Assembly (NCBI RefSeq): GCF_000620785.1
Contig: NZ_JIAI01000007.1
Span: 1 to 64,000 of the forward strand
Direction: 5' to 3'
DNA from: Actinospineispora acaciae DSM 45401
GTDB taxonomy: Bacteria > Actinomycetota > Actinomycetes > Mycobacteriales > Pseudonocardiaceae
DNA length: 64,000 nt
Below the pieces are notes generated by a model, which had not been told where the DNA came from, did not search any database, and worked only from the letters and a program-made list of their open reading frames with translations. A program made the translations under genes and the position numbers. Below are positions 43,179-51,969 of the stretch, in pieces; the stretch's first letter is position 1, and the number at the start of each line of letters is the position of its first letter.

Positions 43179-44438
43179 GTGCGCATCGTCTACATCCACC
43201 AGTACTTCGTGACCCCGTCGATGCCGGGCGGCACCCGGTCCTACGAGCAGGCGCGGCGGCTGGCCGCCGCCGGCCACGACGTGCACGTGATCACCACGTG
43301 CACCGAGGCGGCGCGCGCGTCGCTGCGCTGGACCAGCACCGTGGAGGACGGCGTCACCGTGCACTGGCTGCCGCTGCCGTACTCCAACCACATGCGGTTC
43401 CGGAGCCGCATCGGTGCGTTCCTGCGGTTCGCGGTGCTGGCCACCGCCAAGGCGGTCCGCCTCGGCGCGGACGTCGTGTTCGCCACCAGCACGCCGCTCA
43501 CCGTGGCCATCCCCGGGATCGTCGCCGCCAAGGTCCGCCGTGCCCGGTTCGTCTTCGAGGTCCGCGACCTGTGGCCGGAGCTGCCCATCGAGCTGGGCGC
43601 GCTGCGCAACCCGGCGGCGGTGCGGGCGGCGTTCGCGCTGGCCCGCGCGGCCTACCGCAACGCCGACCACGTCGTCGCGCTCTCGCCGGGCATGGCCGAG
43701 GGCGTGGCCGCGCACGGCTTCCCCCCGTCGCGGATGTCGGTGGTCCCCAACGGCGCCGACCTGGACCTGTTCGCCTCCGCCGCCTCGGAAGGACGCCGAT
43801 GGCGCGCCGCCCACGACTGGCTGGGCGAGCGTCCGCTGGTCGCCTACATCGGCACCTTCGGGATGATCAACGGGGTCGGCTACCTGGTGCGGCTGGCGGC
43901 GGCGCTCGCGCACAGCGACCCGGACGTCCGCTTCCTGCTGGTCGGCGACGGCGCCGAGGCGGACGAGGTGCGGGCGCTGGCCGCCGAGCTCGGGGTGCTG
44001 GACCGCTCCCTGTTCATCCTGCCGGAGGTGCCGAAGGACCAGGTCCCGGCCGTCCTCGGCGCCGCGAGCATCGCGACCAGCGTGGTCATCCCGACGCCCG
44101 GACTGAACGCCAACTCGGCGAACAAGTTCTTCGACGCCATGGCCGCCGGCCGGCCGATCGCGATCAACCACGGCGGCTGGCAGGCCGACGTGCTCCGCGA
44201 GTCGGGGGCGGGCCTGGCGCTGGACCCGCACGACATCGACGCCGCCGCCGCCGAGCTGGTAACCCACCTGCGCGACGGCGCCTGGCTGGAGCGGGCGGGG
44301 CGGGCGTCGCACGAGCTGGCCACCACCCGGTTCGGCAGGGACATCCTGTTCGAGACGCTCCACACGGCGGTGACGGGGGCGGGAGCCCGCGCCGAGGATC
44401 GGGCCGGCGCGGCAACGGCCGGGCGGCCGGGACGATGA
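43179..44438 (+). CDS. Family 4 glycosyltransferase
   Basis: A GT-B-fold glycosyltransferase of about 419 residues. RIVYIHQYFVTPSMPGGTRS at the N-terminus and VVPNGADLDLF in the middle are typical of WbuB-like GT4 enzymes. The C-terminal nucleotide-sugar domain has RFLLVGDGAEADEVRALA and NANSANKFFDAMAAGRPI. It adds a sugar to a lipid-linked oligosaccharide on the cytoplasmic face. The GTG at 43179 has AGAGG 8 bases upstream; a GTG at 43170 overlapping the previous stop is the alternative. Confidence 0.92.
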   Translation: MRIVYIHQYFVTPSMPGGTRSYEQARRLAAAGHDVHVITTCTEAARASLRWTSTVEDGVTVHWLPLPYSNHMRFRSRIGAFLRFAVLATAKAVRLGADVVFATSTPLTVAIPGIVAAKVRRARFVFEVRDLWPELPIELGALRNPAAVRAAFALARAAYRNADHVVALSPGMAEGVAAHGFPPSRMSVVPNGADLDLFASAASEGRRWRAAHDWLGERPLVAYIGTFGMINGVGYLVRLAAALAHSDPDVRFLLVGDGAEADEVRALAAELGVLDRSLFILPEVPKDQVPAVLGAASIATSVVIPTPGLNANSANKFFDAMAAGRPIAINHGGWQADVLRESGAGLALDPHDIDAAAAELVTHLRDGAWLERAGRASHELATTRFGRDILFETLHTAVTGAGARAEDRAGAATAGRPGR

Positions 44439-45784
44439 CCGCGATCGCGGAGGTGACCGCGGTGCGGCGCGATGCCGGCACCCCGCGCCGGGTGCCCCGG
44501 CTGCTCGTCCTCGCCCTGTTCGTGGCCACCCTGATGGGCCGGTTCACCCTCGACCGGATCGGGATGCCCGAGTTCACCGACTTCGACCTGCGGATCGTCG
44601 CGATCGGCGGGCTGCTCGCCCTGGTCCTGATGTGGCGCACGCTGCCCGTCGCGCACCACTACCACAACCGGTGGCCGCCCTCGATGCTGCTGGTCCTGGC
44701 GCTGATCTGCTACCTCGCGACGACTGTGTTCTGGGCGCCGGCGCAGGCCCGCGCCGCCGAGGCCGCCACCGACCTGGGCTACCTCGCGCTGCTGCTGGTC
44801 ATCACCGTGACCATCTCCGCGCCCGACCCGGAGCACGCCCGGCGCACCATGCTGGTCCTGCTGTGGATCGCGGGCGTGACCTACGCGGCGCACGGGCTGG
44901 TGATCGGCCAGACCGACGTGCAGGGCCGGACCACCGCGTTCGGCGGCGGCCCCAACGTGTACGTGCGGGTGGTGGTGCTCGGGCTGATCGCCGCCGTCGC
45001 GCTCGCCGTGCTGCACCGCCGCAAGCTGTTCCTGATCCCGATACCCGCGCTGGTGGTCGCCGCCATCCTGTCCGGGTCGCGCGGCGGCGCGGTGGCCGCC
45101 GTGGGCACCGCGCTGTTCGTCGCGATCCTGTACCGCCGCCGGATCTCCCGGCGGGCGGTGGCGGGCGCCTCGGTCATCGCCGTCGGCGTGCTGCTCGCCG
45201 GCGCCGCCGTGCTGGGGTCGGGCGCGGCGGGGAGCCCACAACAGCGGTTCGTGGTGGGCCTGTTCCAGCGCGGCCAGTTCTCCGACCGCCCGGCCCTGCT
45301 GGACCAGGCGCTGAGCATCGCCATTCGACACCCGGTGTTCGGCGGCGGGCTGGACAGCTTCTTCGCCGAGTTCGGCCAGAGCGAGGACCTGAGCTACCCG
45401 CACAACCTGGTCGTGGACGTGGCCGCCACCGGCGGGCTCATCGGGGCGGCCCTGCTGGTGGCGTGCGCGGTGGCGTTCGTGGCCGAGGGCCGGCCGTGGC
45501 GAGGGCTGCCGACCGACCGGGTCGCCTTCGTCGCGGCCGCCCTGTTCATCGCGATAGCCGCCATGTTCTCCGGCGACCTGTACGACAGCCGTTTCCTGTG
45601 GGTCTTCGCCGCTCTCGCCACCAACCGCGCCGCGGTGTGGGTGGGCGGCGGCCAGAACTGCTGCCGACCACCGTCCACATACGCGCACCTTAACAAACTT
45701 GACGATGCCGCCAATGACTTTTCACAACTACCATTCGTTCATGTGCTCACTCGACGACCAAGGTGGCACCGCAACAATAATTAA
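44435..45784 (+). CDS. O-antigen-ligase/Wzy-like polymerase membrane protein
   Basis: A 449-residue polytopic protein with 10 or more hydrophobic segments. It carries the Wzy_C/RfaL signature elements ILSGSRGGAVAAV and LSYPHNLVVDVAATGG, the latter containing the conserved HN pair. Such enzymes polymerise or ligate lipid-linked glycans outside the membrane. The ATG overlaps the glycosyltransferase stop. The last ~45 residues (after VWVGGGQNC) fall in lower-GC DNA and may be an added tail. Confidence 0.88.
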   Translation: MTAIAEVTAVRRDAGTPRRVPRLLVLALFVATLMGRFTLDRIGMPEFTDFDLRIVAIGGLLALVLMWRTLPVAHHYHNRWPPSMLLVLALICYLATTVFWAPAQARAAEAATDLGYLALLLVITVTISAPDPEHARRTMLVLLWIAGVTYAAHGLVIGQTDVQGRTTAFGGGPNVYVRVVVLGLIAAVALAVLHRRKLFLIPIPALVVAAILSGSRGGAVAAVGTALFVAILYRRRISRRAVAGASVIAVGVLLAGAAVLGSGAAGSPQQRFVVGLFQRGQFSDRPALLDQALSIAIRHPVFGGGLDSFFAEFGQSEDLSYPHNLVVDVAATGGLIGAALLVACAVAFVAEGRPWRGLPTDRVAFVAAALFIAIAAMFSGDLYDSRFLWVFAALATNRAAVWVGGGQNCCRPPSTYAHLNKLDDAANDFSQLPFVHVLTRRPRWHRNNN

Positions 45785-45941
45785 CGCCTTGGTCGGGGCG
45801 GCACTCGACGACCTCGAGAACAATCGTCTGGACATCGGCCAAGCACTGACAATCGTTGCCTCTATCGCGGCCTCACCCACACTGCTCGACCTCCGACGCA
45901 AAGCACGCGGAGTCATCGGTGACCGGAGACACGAAAGAAGA
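45705..45941 (+). other. Lower-GC in-frame extension upstream of the decarboxylase
   Basis: This stretch is open in the decarboxylase frame and would add about 80 residues (helical text such as IINALVGAALDDLENN and DIGQALTIVASIAAS). It overlaps the end of the polymerase gene by about 80 bases and lacks a ribosome site. It may be a real N-terminal helical domain, a separate small protein, or untranslated leader. The base composition is lower in GC than the surrounding genes. Confidence 0.35.
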
Positions 45942-47204
45942 ATGAAAATCAACACGAACGGCACCGCGACCCTCCAGGAAAGCGACCGCGACCTCGACCG
46001 AACAGCGGCCGCCGCGCTGGGCGCCGCCCACGGATGGCCGTTCTATCTCGCCGACCTCGGCCGGCTGCGCGCCAACATCGCCGGGCTGCAGTCCGCGCTG
46101 GCGGCGACCGTCGCGAAGCGGGAGGTCGGCTACTCGTTCAAGACGAACTACCTCGCCGCGTTCATCGCCGAGGCCCGGGCCTGCGGGGTCGCCGCCGAGG
46201 TTGTCTCGGAGCTGGAGTTCGACTACGCGCTCGACCTCGGCTACTCCGGGTCGGAGGTGGTGGTGAACGGGCCGGTGAAGAGCCCCGCGTTCCTCGCCCG
46301 CTGCCTGCGCGCGGGCGCGGTGGTGAACGTGGACTCGATGGAGGAGCTGCGCGCGGTCGCGGACCTGCGCCCTTCGGGAGCGGCCCAGGTCGGCATCAGG
46401 GTCCCGGCCGGGGTGCGCGGCGCCCGCTCCCGCTTCGGGATCGACACCAACGACCCGGCGACGCGCGCGGAGGTGCGCAGAATGCTCGCCACCCGGGCCG
46501 TCCAGATCGACGGAATTCATTGTCATACGGCGGTCGCGCGCTCCGCGGAGAGCTTCGGCACGCGGCTGCGCACCATTGCCGAAACGTTCGACTCGTTGCG
46601 GCCGGGGGTGCGTCCGGATTTTCTCGACGTCGGTGGCGGAATGATGTCCGCCGTGCCCGAGGACATCGCGTTGCAGTTGTCGTTCCCGGTCGAGACGTAC
46701 GCCGACTACGCCGAGGCGCTGGGCCGCGAGCTGCATTCCTTCTACGGCAACGACCAGCCCCGGCTGATCGTCGAACCGGGAATGGGGCTGCTGGCCGACA
46801 CGATGTCGCTCTACGCCCCGGTGGTCTCGGTGAAACGTGGGCCGTCGCACACGGTGGCGGTGGTGATGGCGTCGGTGCTGGACGTCAAACCGCTGCGCGG
46901 CGCCATCGAGCCCTCGATCCGGGTGGTGCGGGCCGACGGCGGCATCGACAGCGAATCTGTGGAGGTCACCGGCAACACCTGCATGGAGATCGACGTGCTG
47001 CACAACGCGCTGGAGGTGACCGGGCCGCCGCTGCGCGCCGGCGACATCCTGGAGATCCGCAACGTCGGCGCCTACTCGATCTCGCTGCGGCCCAACTTCA
47101 TCGAGCCCGCGCCCGCCGTGCTCGCGCTCGGCCCGGAGCCAGAGGTCCTGCGCCCCCGGATGACCGCCGCCGATTTCGGCCACCTCTACGGCCGGCGCAC
47201 ATGA
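45942..47204 (+). CDS. Type III-fold PLP decarboxylase (LysA/diaminopimelate-decarboxylase-like)
   Basis: A 420-residue alanine-racemase-fold PLP enzyme of the LysA/ornithine-decarboxylase group. The PLP Lys is in VGYSFKTNYLAAF. The phosphate-binding EPG motif is LIVEPGMGLLAD and the partner Cys is in GNTCMEIDVL. A LysA-like role would be decarboxylation of a diamino or amino acid, but the substrate-binding text is atypical and the gene is inside an exopolysaccharide operon. The ATG at 45942 gives the usual family length. It is coupled by overlap to the ATP-grasp gene, so they likely act in sequence. Confidence 0.85.
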   Translation: MKINTNGTATLQESDRDLDRTAAAALGAAHGWPFYLADLGRLRANIAGLQSALAATVAKREVGYSFKTNYLAAFIAEARACGVAAEVVSELEFDYALDLGYSGSEVVVNGPVKSPAFLARCLRAGAVVNVDSMEELRAVADLRPSGAAQVGIRVPAGVRGARSRFGIDTNDPATRAEVRRMLATRAVQIDGIHCHTAVARSAESFGTRLRTIAETFDSLRPGVRPDFLDVGGGMMSAVPEDIALQLSFPVETYADYAEALGRELHSFYGNDQPRLIVEPGMGLLADTMSLYAPVVSVKRGPSHTVAVVMASVLDVKPLRGAIEPSIRVVRADGGIDSESVEVTGNTCMEIDVLHNALEVTGPPLRAGDILEIRNVGAYSISLRPNFIEPAPAVLALGPEPEVLRPRMTAADFGHLYGRRT

Positions 47205-48169
47205 ACGTTCTCCTGTCCACGATCGGCAAGCGCGGCTACATCGCCCGCTACTTCCGCGAGGTCCTGCCGCCGGGCTCGCGGATCATCGGCACCGGGAACT
47301 CCCCGCACACGCCGGGCTTCTGGGCCTGCGACGAGTCGGTCGTGCTGCCCGACATCCCCGACCCGAGCTACCTGGACCGGGTCTTGGAGACGATCACGGC
47401 ACACGACGTGCACGCCGCCTTCACCCTCTCCGACCTCGACCTCGGACGCCTGGCGCACGCCCGCGACACGCTGATCGAACGGGGCGTGGCGGCGTTCTTT
47501 CCCGGCCCGGAGGAGGCCAGGGTCTCGCTGGACAAGCTGCGGACCCACGAGGCGCTCACCGCCCTGGGGTTCTCCTGCCCCGCGACGACCACCTCGGTCG
47601 ACGAGGCCCTGGGCTGGGGGCCGCCGCTGTTCGTCAAGCCCCGCTTCGGGTCCGCCAGCGCCGGCATCCACCTGGCCCGCACCGAGGAGGAGATCGCCTT
47701 CTTCATGACCCACGGCCAGGACATGATCGCCCAGCCCTACCTGCGCGGCGTCGAGATGAACGCCGAGGTCTGCTGCGACCTGGAGGGCGACCCGGTCCGG
47801 GCCTGCCTGTGGCGCAAGCTGGAGTCCCGGGGCGGGGAGACGCTGCTGGCCCAGACGCTGCACGACGACGCGGTGCTGCGGACCGCGATCGAGGTCGCCG
47901 CGGAGGTCCGCATCCCCGGCCCGAGCGACCTGGACCTGATGCTGGTGGACGACGAGGTGGTCGTCATCGAGATCAACGCCCGGTTCGGCGGCGGCTACCC
48001 CGCGTCACACCTGGCCGGGGCCGACTTCGTCGCCGCGCTGGTGGACATCGCCTCGGGCCGGCGGGTGGCGCCCGACTTCGGCTACCAACCGGGGATCATG
48101 ATGACCAAGGAGCTGCGGCCGTTCGCCTACCCGGCGGACCGGCCCGCGCCCGGGACCAGGCTCCCGTGA
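47201..48169 (+). CDS. ATP-grasp ligase (carbamoyl-phosphate-synthase/PylC-like)
   Basis: A 322-residue ATP-grasp enzyme. The N-terminal Rossmann part starts NVLLSTIGKRGYIARYF. The ATP-grasp core includes LSLDKLRTHEALTALGF-like text (VSLDKLRTHEALTALGFSCP), PPLFVKPRFGSASAGI, and the Mg-binding VVIEINARFGGGYPASH. It should form an amide bond between an amino acid and an amine. The partner PLP decarboxylase is immediately upstream with an ATGA overlap. Together they could supply or attach an amine-containing substituent to the polysaccharide. Product unknown. Confidence 0.87.
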   Translation: MNVLLSTIGKRGYIARYFREVLPPGSRIIGTGNSPHTPGFWACDESVVLPDIPDPSYLDRVLETITAHDVHAAFTLSDLDLGRLAHARDTLIERGVAAFFPGPEEARVSLDKLRTHEALTALGFSCPATTTSVDEALGWGPPLFVKPRFGSASAGIHLARTEEEIAFFMTHGQDMIAQPYLRGVEMNAEVCCDLEGDPVRACLWRKLESRGGETLLAQTLHDDAVLRTAIEVAAEVRIPGPSDLDLMLVDDEVVVIEINARFGGGYPASHLAGADFVAALVDIASGRRVAPDFGYQPGIMMTKELRPFAYPADRPAPGTRLP

Positions 48170-49416
48170 CGGTCACCGCGCTGAGCTGGGCCGGGACCGC
48201 CGCGCGGCGGGTGGCGCGGGAGTCGTCCACCCCGCTGCTCGCCGCCCAGCTGATCGGCGCCGGCACGGCGTTCCTGGCCAACCTGCTCGCCGCCCGGGTG
48301 CTGGAGCCGTCCGGCCGGGGCGAGCTGGCGCTGCTGCTGCAGCTCGCGTACTTCGGCAGCCTCGGCGTCGTGCTGGGCACCGACCGCTCCGTGGTGGCCG
48401 TCTACGCCGGCTCCACCGCGCGGGCGGTCGCCTCGACGTTCCTGCGGCTGCTGACCCGGCCGTCGATGATCGCGCTGCTGGGCGCGGCGGCCGTGCTGTC
48501 GCTGCCGCTGCGCGGGCTGGAGTCGTGGCGGCTCGGGCTGGGGCTGGCCGCGCTGTTCGTGGTCGTCAACTCGTTCGCCAGGGCCGCCCGCTCGGTCGCC
48601 ATCGTCGCCGGGCTCACCTGGGCGTTCCTCGGGTTCGAGGTGGCCACCGACGTGCTGCTGCTGGCCCAGCTCGGGTGGCTGAGCCTGCAGCCGGGGCCGG
48701 GCAGCTCCGCCTGGATGGCCGGCTACCTGGTCGCCGGCGCGCTGCCCGCGCTGGTCTGGTTCGTCTGGTCCACCCGCCGCCGGGCCGAGCCGGCCGGGGA
48801 CGACGCCGCGCCGCTACGCCGGGCCCGGGCCCGCCGTGAGGGCCTGCACCTGCTGCCGGCGACCATCGCGCACAACGGCACCCTGCGCCTGGACCGCCTG
48901 GTGCTGGTCGGGCTGGCCTCGACCGCCGCGCTGGGCCACTACGCCGCCGTCGCGACCATGACCGAGCTGATCGCCTGGCCGCTGATGGCCTACGCGGACT
49001 CCCGGCTCGGGGTGTGGCGCCAGGCGCACGACAGGGGGCGGCTCGCGCTGCGCCCGGTGCTGGTCGCGGCGGTGGGCTACGCGGTGGTGGCGAGCATCGT
49101 GACGGCGCTGGCGGTGCGGCTGCTGCTGGTGCCGCTGCTCGGCGAGCGCTACGCCCCGGCGCTGCCGCTGGTGGTGCCGCTGGTGGTCGCCTCGGTGGTC
49201 ACCGGGTTCTCCCAGCTGCTGATCACGGCGTTGACCTCGGTGCACCGCGGGCGGTTGTCCTCGGCGGTGGAGGTGGTCGGGCTGGTGGTGAGCGTGGCGG
49301 CGTACGTGGTGCTGATCGGGCGGTTCGGCGCGCTCGGGGCGGCGTACGGTTCGCTCATCGGCTACACCACCTGCCTCGTGCTCGCCGGCGTGCTGCTGGC
49401 CAGGGTCCGGTCATGA
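48166..49416 (+). CDS. Wzx-like polysaccharide flippase (MOP superfamily)
   Basis: A 416-residue polytopic protein, with 11-12 predicted helices. The N-terminal text TPLLAAQLIGAGTAFLANLL followed by EPSGRGELALLLQLAYFG is typical of O-unit flippases. Repeat-unit flipping across the membrane fits its place between the polymerase and decoration genes. GTG overlaps the ATP-grasp stop as GTGA. Confidence 0.88.
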   Translation: MTVTALSWAGTAARRVARESSTPLLAAQLIGAGTAFLANLLAARVLEPSGRGELALLLQLAYFGSLGVVLGTDRSVVAVYAGSTARAVASTFLRLLTRPSMIALLGAAAVLSLPLRGLESWRLGLGLAALFVVVNSFARAARSVAIVAGLTWAFLGFEVATDVLLLAQLGWLSLQPGPGSSAWMAGYLVAGALPALVWFVWSTRRRAEPAGDDAAPLRRARARREGLHLLPATIAHNGTLRLDRLVLVGLASTAALGHYAAVATMTELIAWPLMAYADSRLGVWRQAHDRGRLALRPVLVAAVGYAVVASIVTALAVRLLLVPLLGERYAPALPLVVPLVVASVVTGFSQLLITALTSVHRGRLSSAVEVVGLVVSVAAYVVLIGRFGALGAAYGSLIGYTTCLVLAGVLLARVRS

Positions 49417-50522
49417 GGGCCGCGTGCGCGTTGCTGGCGCTCGCGGCCGTCCTCGGCGTCACCGCGGCGTGCATGCGCGTCGTCCCGCCCGACCCGCCGG
49501 TCCCGACCGCGTCGCAGCCGCTGCTGCCGGTGTCGCACTGGCGCGGGCTGTTCGACGCCGAGGCGGCCGCGAACGACCCGGAGTCCGACCGGCTCAGCCG
49601 CTCGCGCGACAGCTTCGACTTCTACACCCTGGCGTACTCGATCGACGAGCTGGCCAGCATGTACGAGGCCACCGGGGACGTCGGCTACGCCCGCAAGGCG
49701 CTGCGCTTCACCCGCAACATGATCGCCTCGGCCCGGCCGTCCGCGTCCCTGCCCACCAGCTCGTTCAAGGACTCCTACCAGGGCTGGGTGTCGGCGTCCA
49801 ACAGCGACGACGAGACCCCGCTGTACGAGAGCTACGCGTGGCGCTACGTGACGCGGCTGCTGCGGCTGCTCAAGCCCGGCATCGGGACCGCGCCGGGCGA
49901 CGTGCGCGCCGACTACGGCCGGGCGCTGGCGTTCACCGAGACCAACATCGTGGACAAGTGGCGCGCCCGAGGCCCCAACGAGCACATCTACCGCTCCCAC
50001 ACCCACATGGCGGCGCACTGGGCCTCGATCGCGCTGGACGTCTCGCTGCTCACCGCCGACCCGGCGCGCCGCGCGGCCTGCACCGAGATCGTCCGCAACA
50101 TCGACGACCACCTGCCCAACTACCCGTCCTCGCTGCGCAAGCAACTGCAGCCCGGACGCACCGACCCGCGCGCCTACTGGTGGAGCGACGAGTGGGGCGT
50201 GACCGGCGGCCCCGGCCAGGACGTCGGCCACGGCAACGGCGTGATCGCCTACGTGGTGGAGGCCCGCGACACCAACGCCGGCTGGTCCCCCGAGGAGCTG
50301 GCCCGGTTCGCCCGGACCCTGACCGGCCTCATCTCCGGACCGAGGTACCCGGAGTTCGTGGACGGCACCGGCAGCGACAACGGCTGGATCGCCGACGGGT
50401 TCGTCAAGCTCGGGCGCTACGACCCCGGCCTGCAGGCCACGCTGCAGAGCTACGGCGTGCAGAACTCGCAGTTCTACGCCTCGATGGCGGTCAACGCCGC
50501 CCGGCTGGGCGCGCGCGGGTGA
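49413..50522 (+). CDS. Exported lipoprotein with alpha/alpha-toroid fold
   Basis: A 369-residue lipoprotein: hydrophobic N-terminus with lipobox VTAAC (Cys20). The mature part is helical with Tyr/Trp/Asp-rich pieces (YTLAYSIDELASMYEATGD, YAWRYVTRLLRLL, YRSHTHMAAHWASIALD, YWWSDEWGVTGGPGQDVGHGN), reminiscent of alpha/alpha-toroid glycoside hydrolases, lyases or uronyl epimerases. I do not recognise the exact family. Its location in the polysaccharide operon suggests glycan processing at the cell surface. The ATG overlaps the flippase stop. Confidence 0.75.
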   Translation: MRAACALLALAAVLGVTAACMRVVPPDPPVPTASQPLLPVSHWRGLFDAEAAANDPESDRLSRSRDSFDFYTLAYSIDELASMYEATGDVGYARKALRFTRNMIASARPSASLPTSSFKDSYQGWVSASNSDDETPLYESYAWRYVTRLLRLLKPGIGTAPGDVRADYGRALAFTETNIVDKWRARGPNEHIYRSHTHMAAHWASIALDVSLLTADPARRAACTEIVRNIDDHLPNYPSSLRKQLQPGRTDPRAYWWSDEWGVTGGPGQDVGHGNGVIAYVVEARDTNAGWSPEELARFARTLTGLISGPRYPEFVDGTGSDNGWIADGFVKLGRYDPGLQATLQSYGVQNSQFYASMAVNAARLGARG

Positions 50523-50533
50523 GGCGGATGTGT

Positions 50534-51175
50534 CTACTCCGGGACGGCCAGCGCGTCGCTGGCCAGCGCGACGACCAGCGCCACCCCCACCGCCAGGCAG
50601 GCCGCGCCGAGTGTGTCGGTGACGTAGTGCAGCTCCAGCGCGACCAGCGCCCCCGCCACCGCCGCGGTGACCACGAACCCGGCGCCGGCCAGCGCCAGCC
50701 GCACGCCCGAGGACGCCGGCCACCGGGCTCCGGCCAGCAGCACCAGCAGCACCGCGGCCAGCGAGGCGATGGTCGCGGTGTGCCCGCTCGGGTAGGCCCA
50801 CCCGCCGCCCCGAAGGCGCCCGATGCCCGGCTGCAGCACGAACCCGGTCAGCCCGGCGGTCAGCACCGGCGCCACCACGATCAGCGGCAGCGCCTCCCAC
50901 CGCGCGCCGGCCACCGCGACCGCCGCCACCAGCCCCAGCGCCGCGGCCACGAACAGCGGGTCGCCGAGGTCCACCACCGCCCACAGCGGCCCGCGCCAGT
51001 CCGGCGAACCGGTGCGCAGCGCGGCGTCGGCGATCCGGTCCAGCGCGCCCGGCCCGTCGCGGCCGCTGTAGAGCACGCCCAGCCCGGCGGCCACCGCCAG
51101 GCACGCCGGCGCGACGACCCACGCCACCCGCCGCCAGGTGCCGGGAAGCAGCCGGCGCCTCGGCCGCATCAGCAC
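50534..51175 (-). CDS. PAP2-superfamily membrane phosphatase
   Basis: A 213-residue protein with about five membrane helices and PAP2 motifs: the second motif YPSGHTATIA, and the third in LELHYVTDTLGA with the His/Asp pair. The first motif is weak (QPGIGRLRG). Such phosphatases dephosphorylate lipid carriers such as undecaprenyl diphosphate, which would recycle carrier for the surrounding pathway. It runs against the operon, and only 32 bases separate its GTG from the start of the deacetylase gene. Confidence 0.85.
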   Translation of the reverse strand: MLMRPRRRLLPGTWRRVAWVVAPACLAVAAGLGVLYSGRDGPGALDRIADAALRTGSPDWRGPLWAVVDLGDPLFVAAALGLVAAVAVAGARWEALPLIVVAPVLTAGLTGFVLQPGIGRLRGGGWAYPSGHTATIASLAAVLLVLLAGARWPASSGVRLALAGAGFVVTAAVAGALVALELHYVTDTLGAACLAVGVALVVALASDALAVPE

Positions 51176-51207
51176 TCGCCCATCCCGTTTCCAGATCGAG
51201 GTGCGTG

Positions 51208-51969
51208 ATGATCGGACTACCCATCCTTATGTACCACGGGATTCACACCGCGCGCGACGCCCGGCGCGGTGTGTTCGACGCCCGCTACAGCGTCACCGCC
51301 GAGCAGTTCGCGCGCCAGCTCGACTGGCTGGGCGAGCACGGCTACGTCCCGGTCCGGCTGGACGCCGCGCGGCCCGAGGGTGCCGTGGTGCTGAGCTTCG
51401 ACGACGGCGACCTGTCCGCGGTCGAGGTGGCCATGCCGATGCTGGCCGAGCGGGGCCTGGTCGGCGAGTTCTGCGTCACCACCGACTGGGTCGGCCAACC
51501 CGGACGGATCGACCCGGCGGCGGTGCGCGCCCTGGCCGAGGCCAGCATGGGCGTCGGCTCGCACGGCCGCACCCACCGCCACCTCGCCGACCTGTCCGCC
51601 CACGACCTGGCGGAGGAGCTGACCTCCAGCAAGCGCGCGTTGGAGGCCTGGACGGGGCGCCCGGTCGACGCCATGAGCCTGCCCGGCGGGCGGGGCGGGC
51701 GCCGCGAGCACCTCGCCGCCACGGACGCGGGCTACCGCTGGGTCATGGACTCGGTGCCCGGCCCGAACCGGACGGTCCGGCCCGACAGGTACCTGCACCG
51801 GGTGGCCGTCACGCGCCGTACCACGGTCGGCGAGTTCGGCCGGCTGGTGAGCTGGCGCGGGGTCGCGCCGCGCCGGCTCGCGGCCCGCACCGCCGCCCTC
51901 GAAGTGCCGAAACGGCTGCTCGGCAACGCCGGCTACACCCGGGTGCGAGGGCTGGTGCGGTCGCGATGA
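51208..51969 (+). CDS. Polysaccharide deacetylase (NodB-like)
   Basis: A 253-residue NodB-homology protein. The first motif is VLSFDDGDLSAVEVAMPML (metal-binding Asp pair). The second is GSHGRTHRHL, with the H-x3-H metal ligand pair. It removes N- or O-acetyl groups from a glycan. The ATG at 51208 has GAGG 6 bases upstream. No clear signal peptide is visible, so it may act on cytoplasmic lipid-linked or nucleotide-sugar intermediates. It overlaps the next gene by 4 bases. Confidence 0.9.
   Translation: MIGLPILMYHGIHTARDARRGVFDARYSVTAEQFARQLDWLGEHGYVPVRLDAARPEGAVVLSFDDGDLSAVEVAMPMLAERGLVGEFCVTTDWVGQPGRIDPAAVRALAEASMGVGSHGRTHRHLADLSAHDLAEELTSSKRALEAWTGRPVDAMSLPGGRGGRREHLAATDAGYRWVMDSVPGPNRTVRPDRYLHRVAVTRRTTVGEFGRLVSWRGVAPRRLAARTAALEVPKRLLGNAGYTRVRGLVRSR

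Noticed and set aside
42084..44363. Long minus-strand frame over the aminotransferase and glycosyltransferase
   Set aside because: Both plus-strand genes have complete family motifs; the minus frame has low-complexity composition and no start signal.
45705..45784. Treating the decarboxylase as a 500-residue protein beginning at 45699 or 45705
   Set aside because: No ribosome site, overlap with the polymerase gene, and the family length fits a start at 45942. Kept as a separate low-confidence feature.
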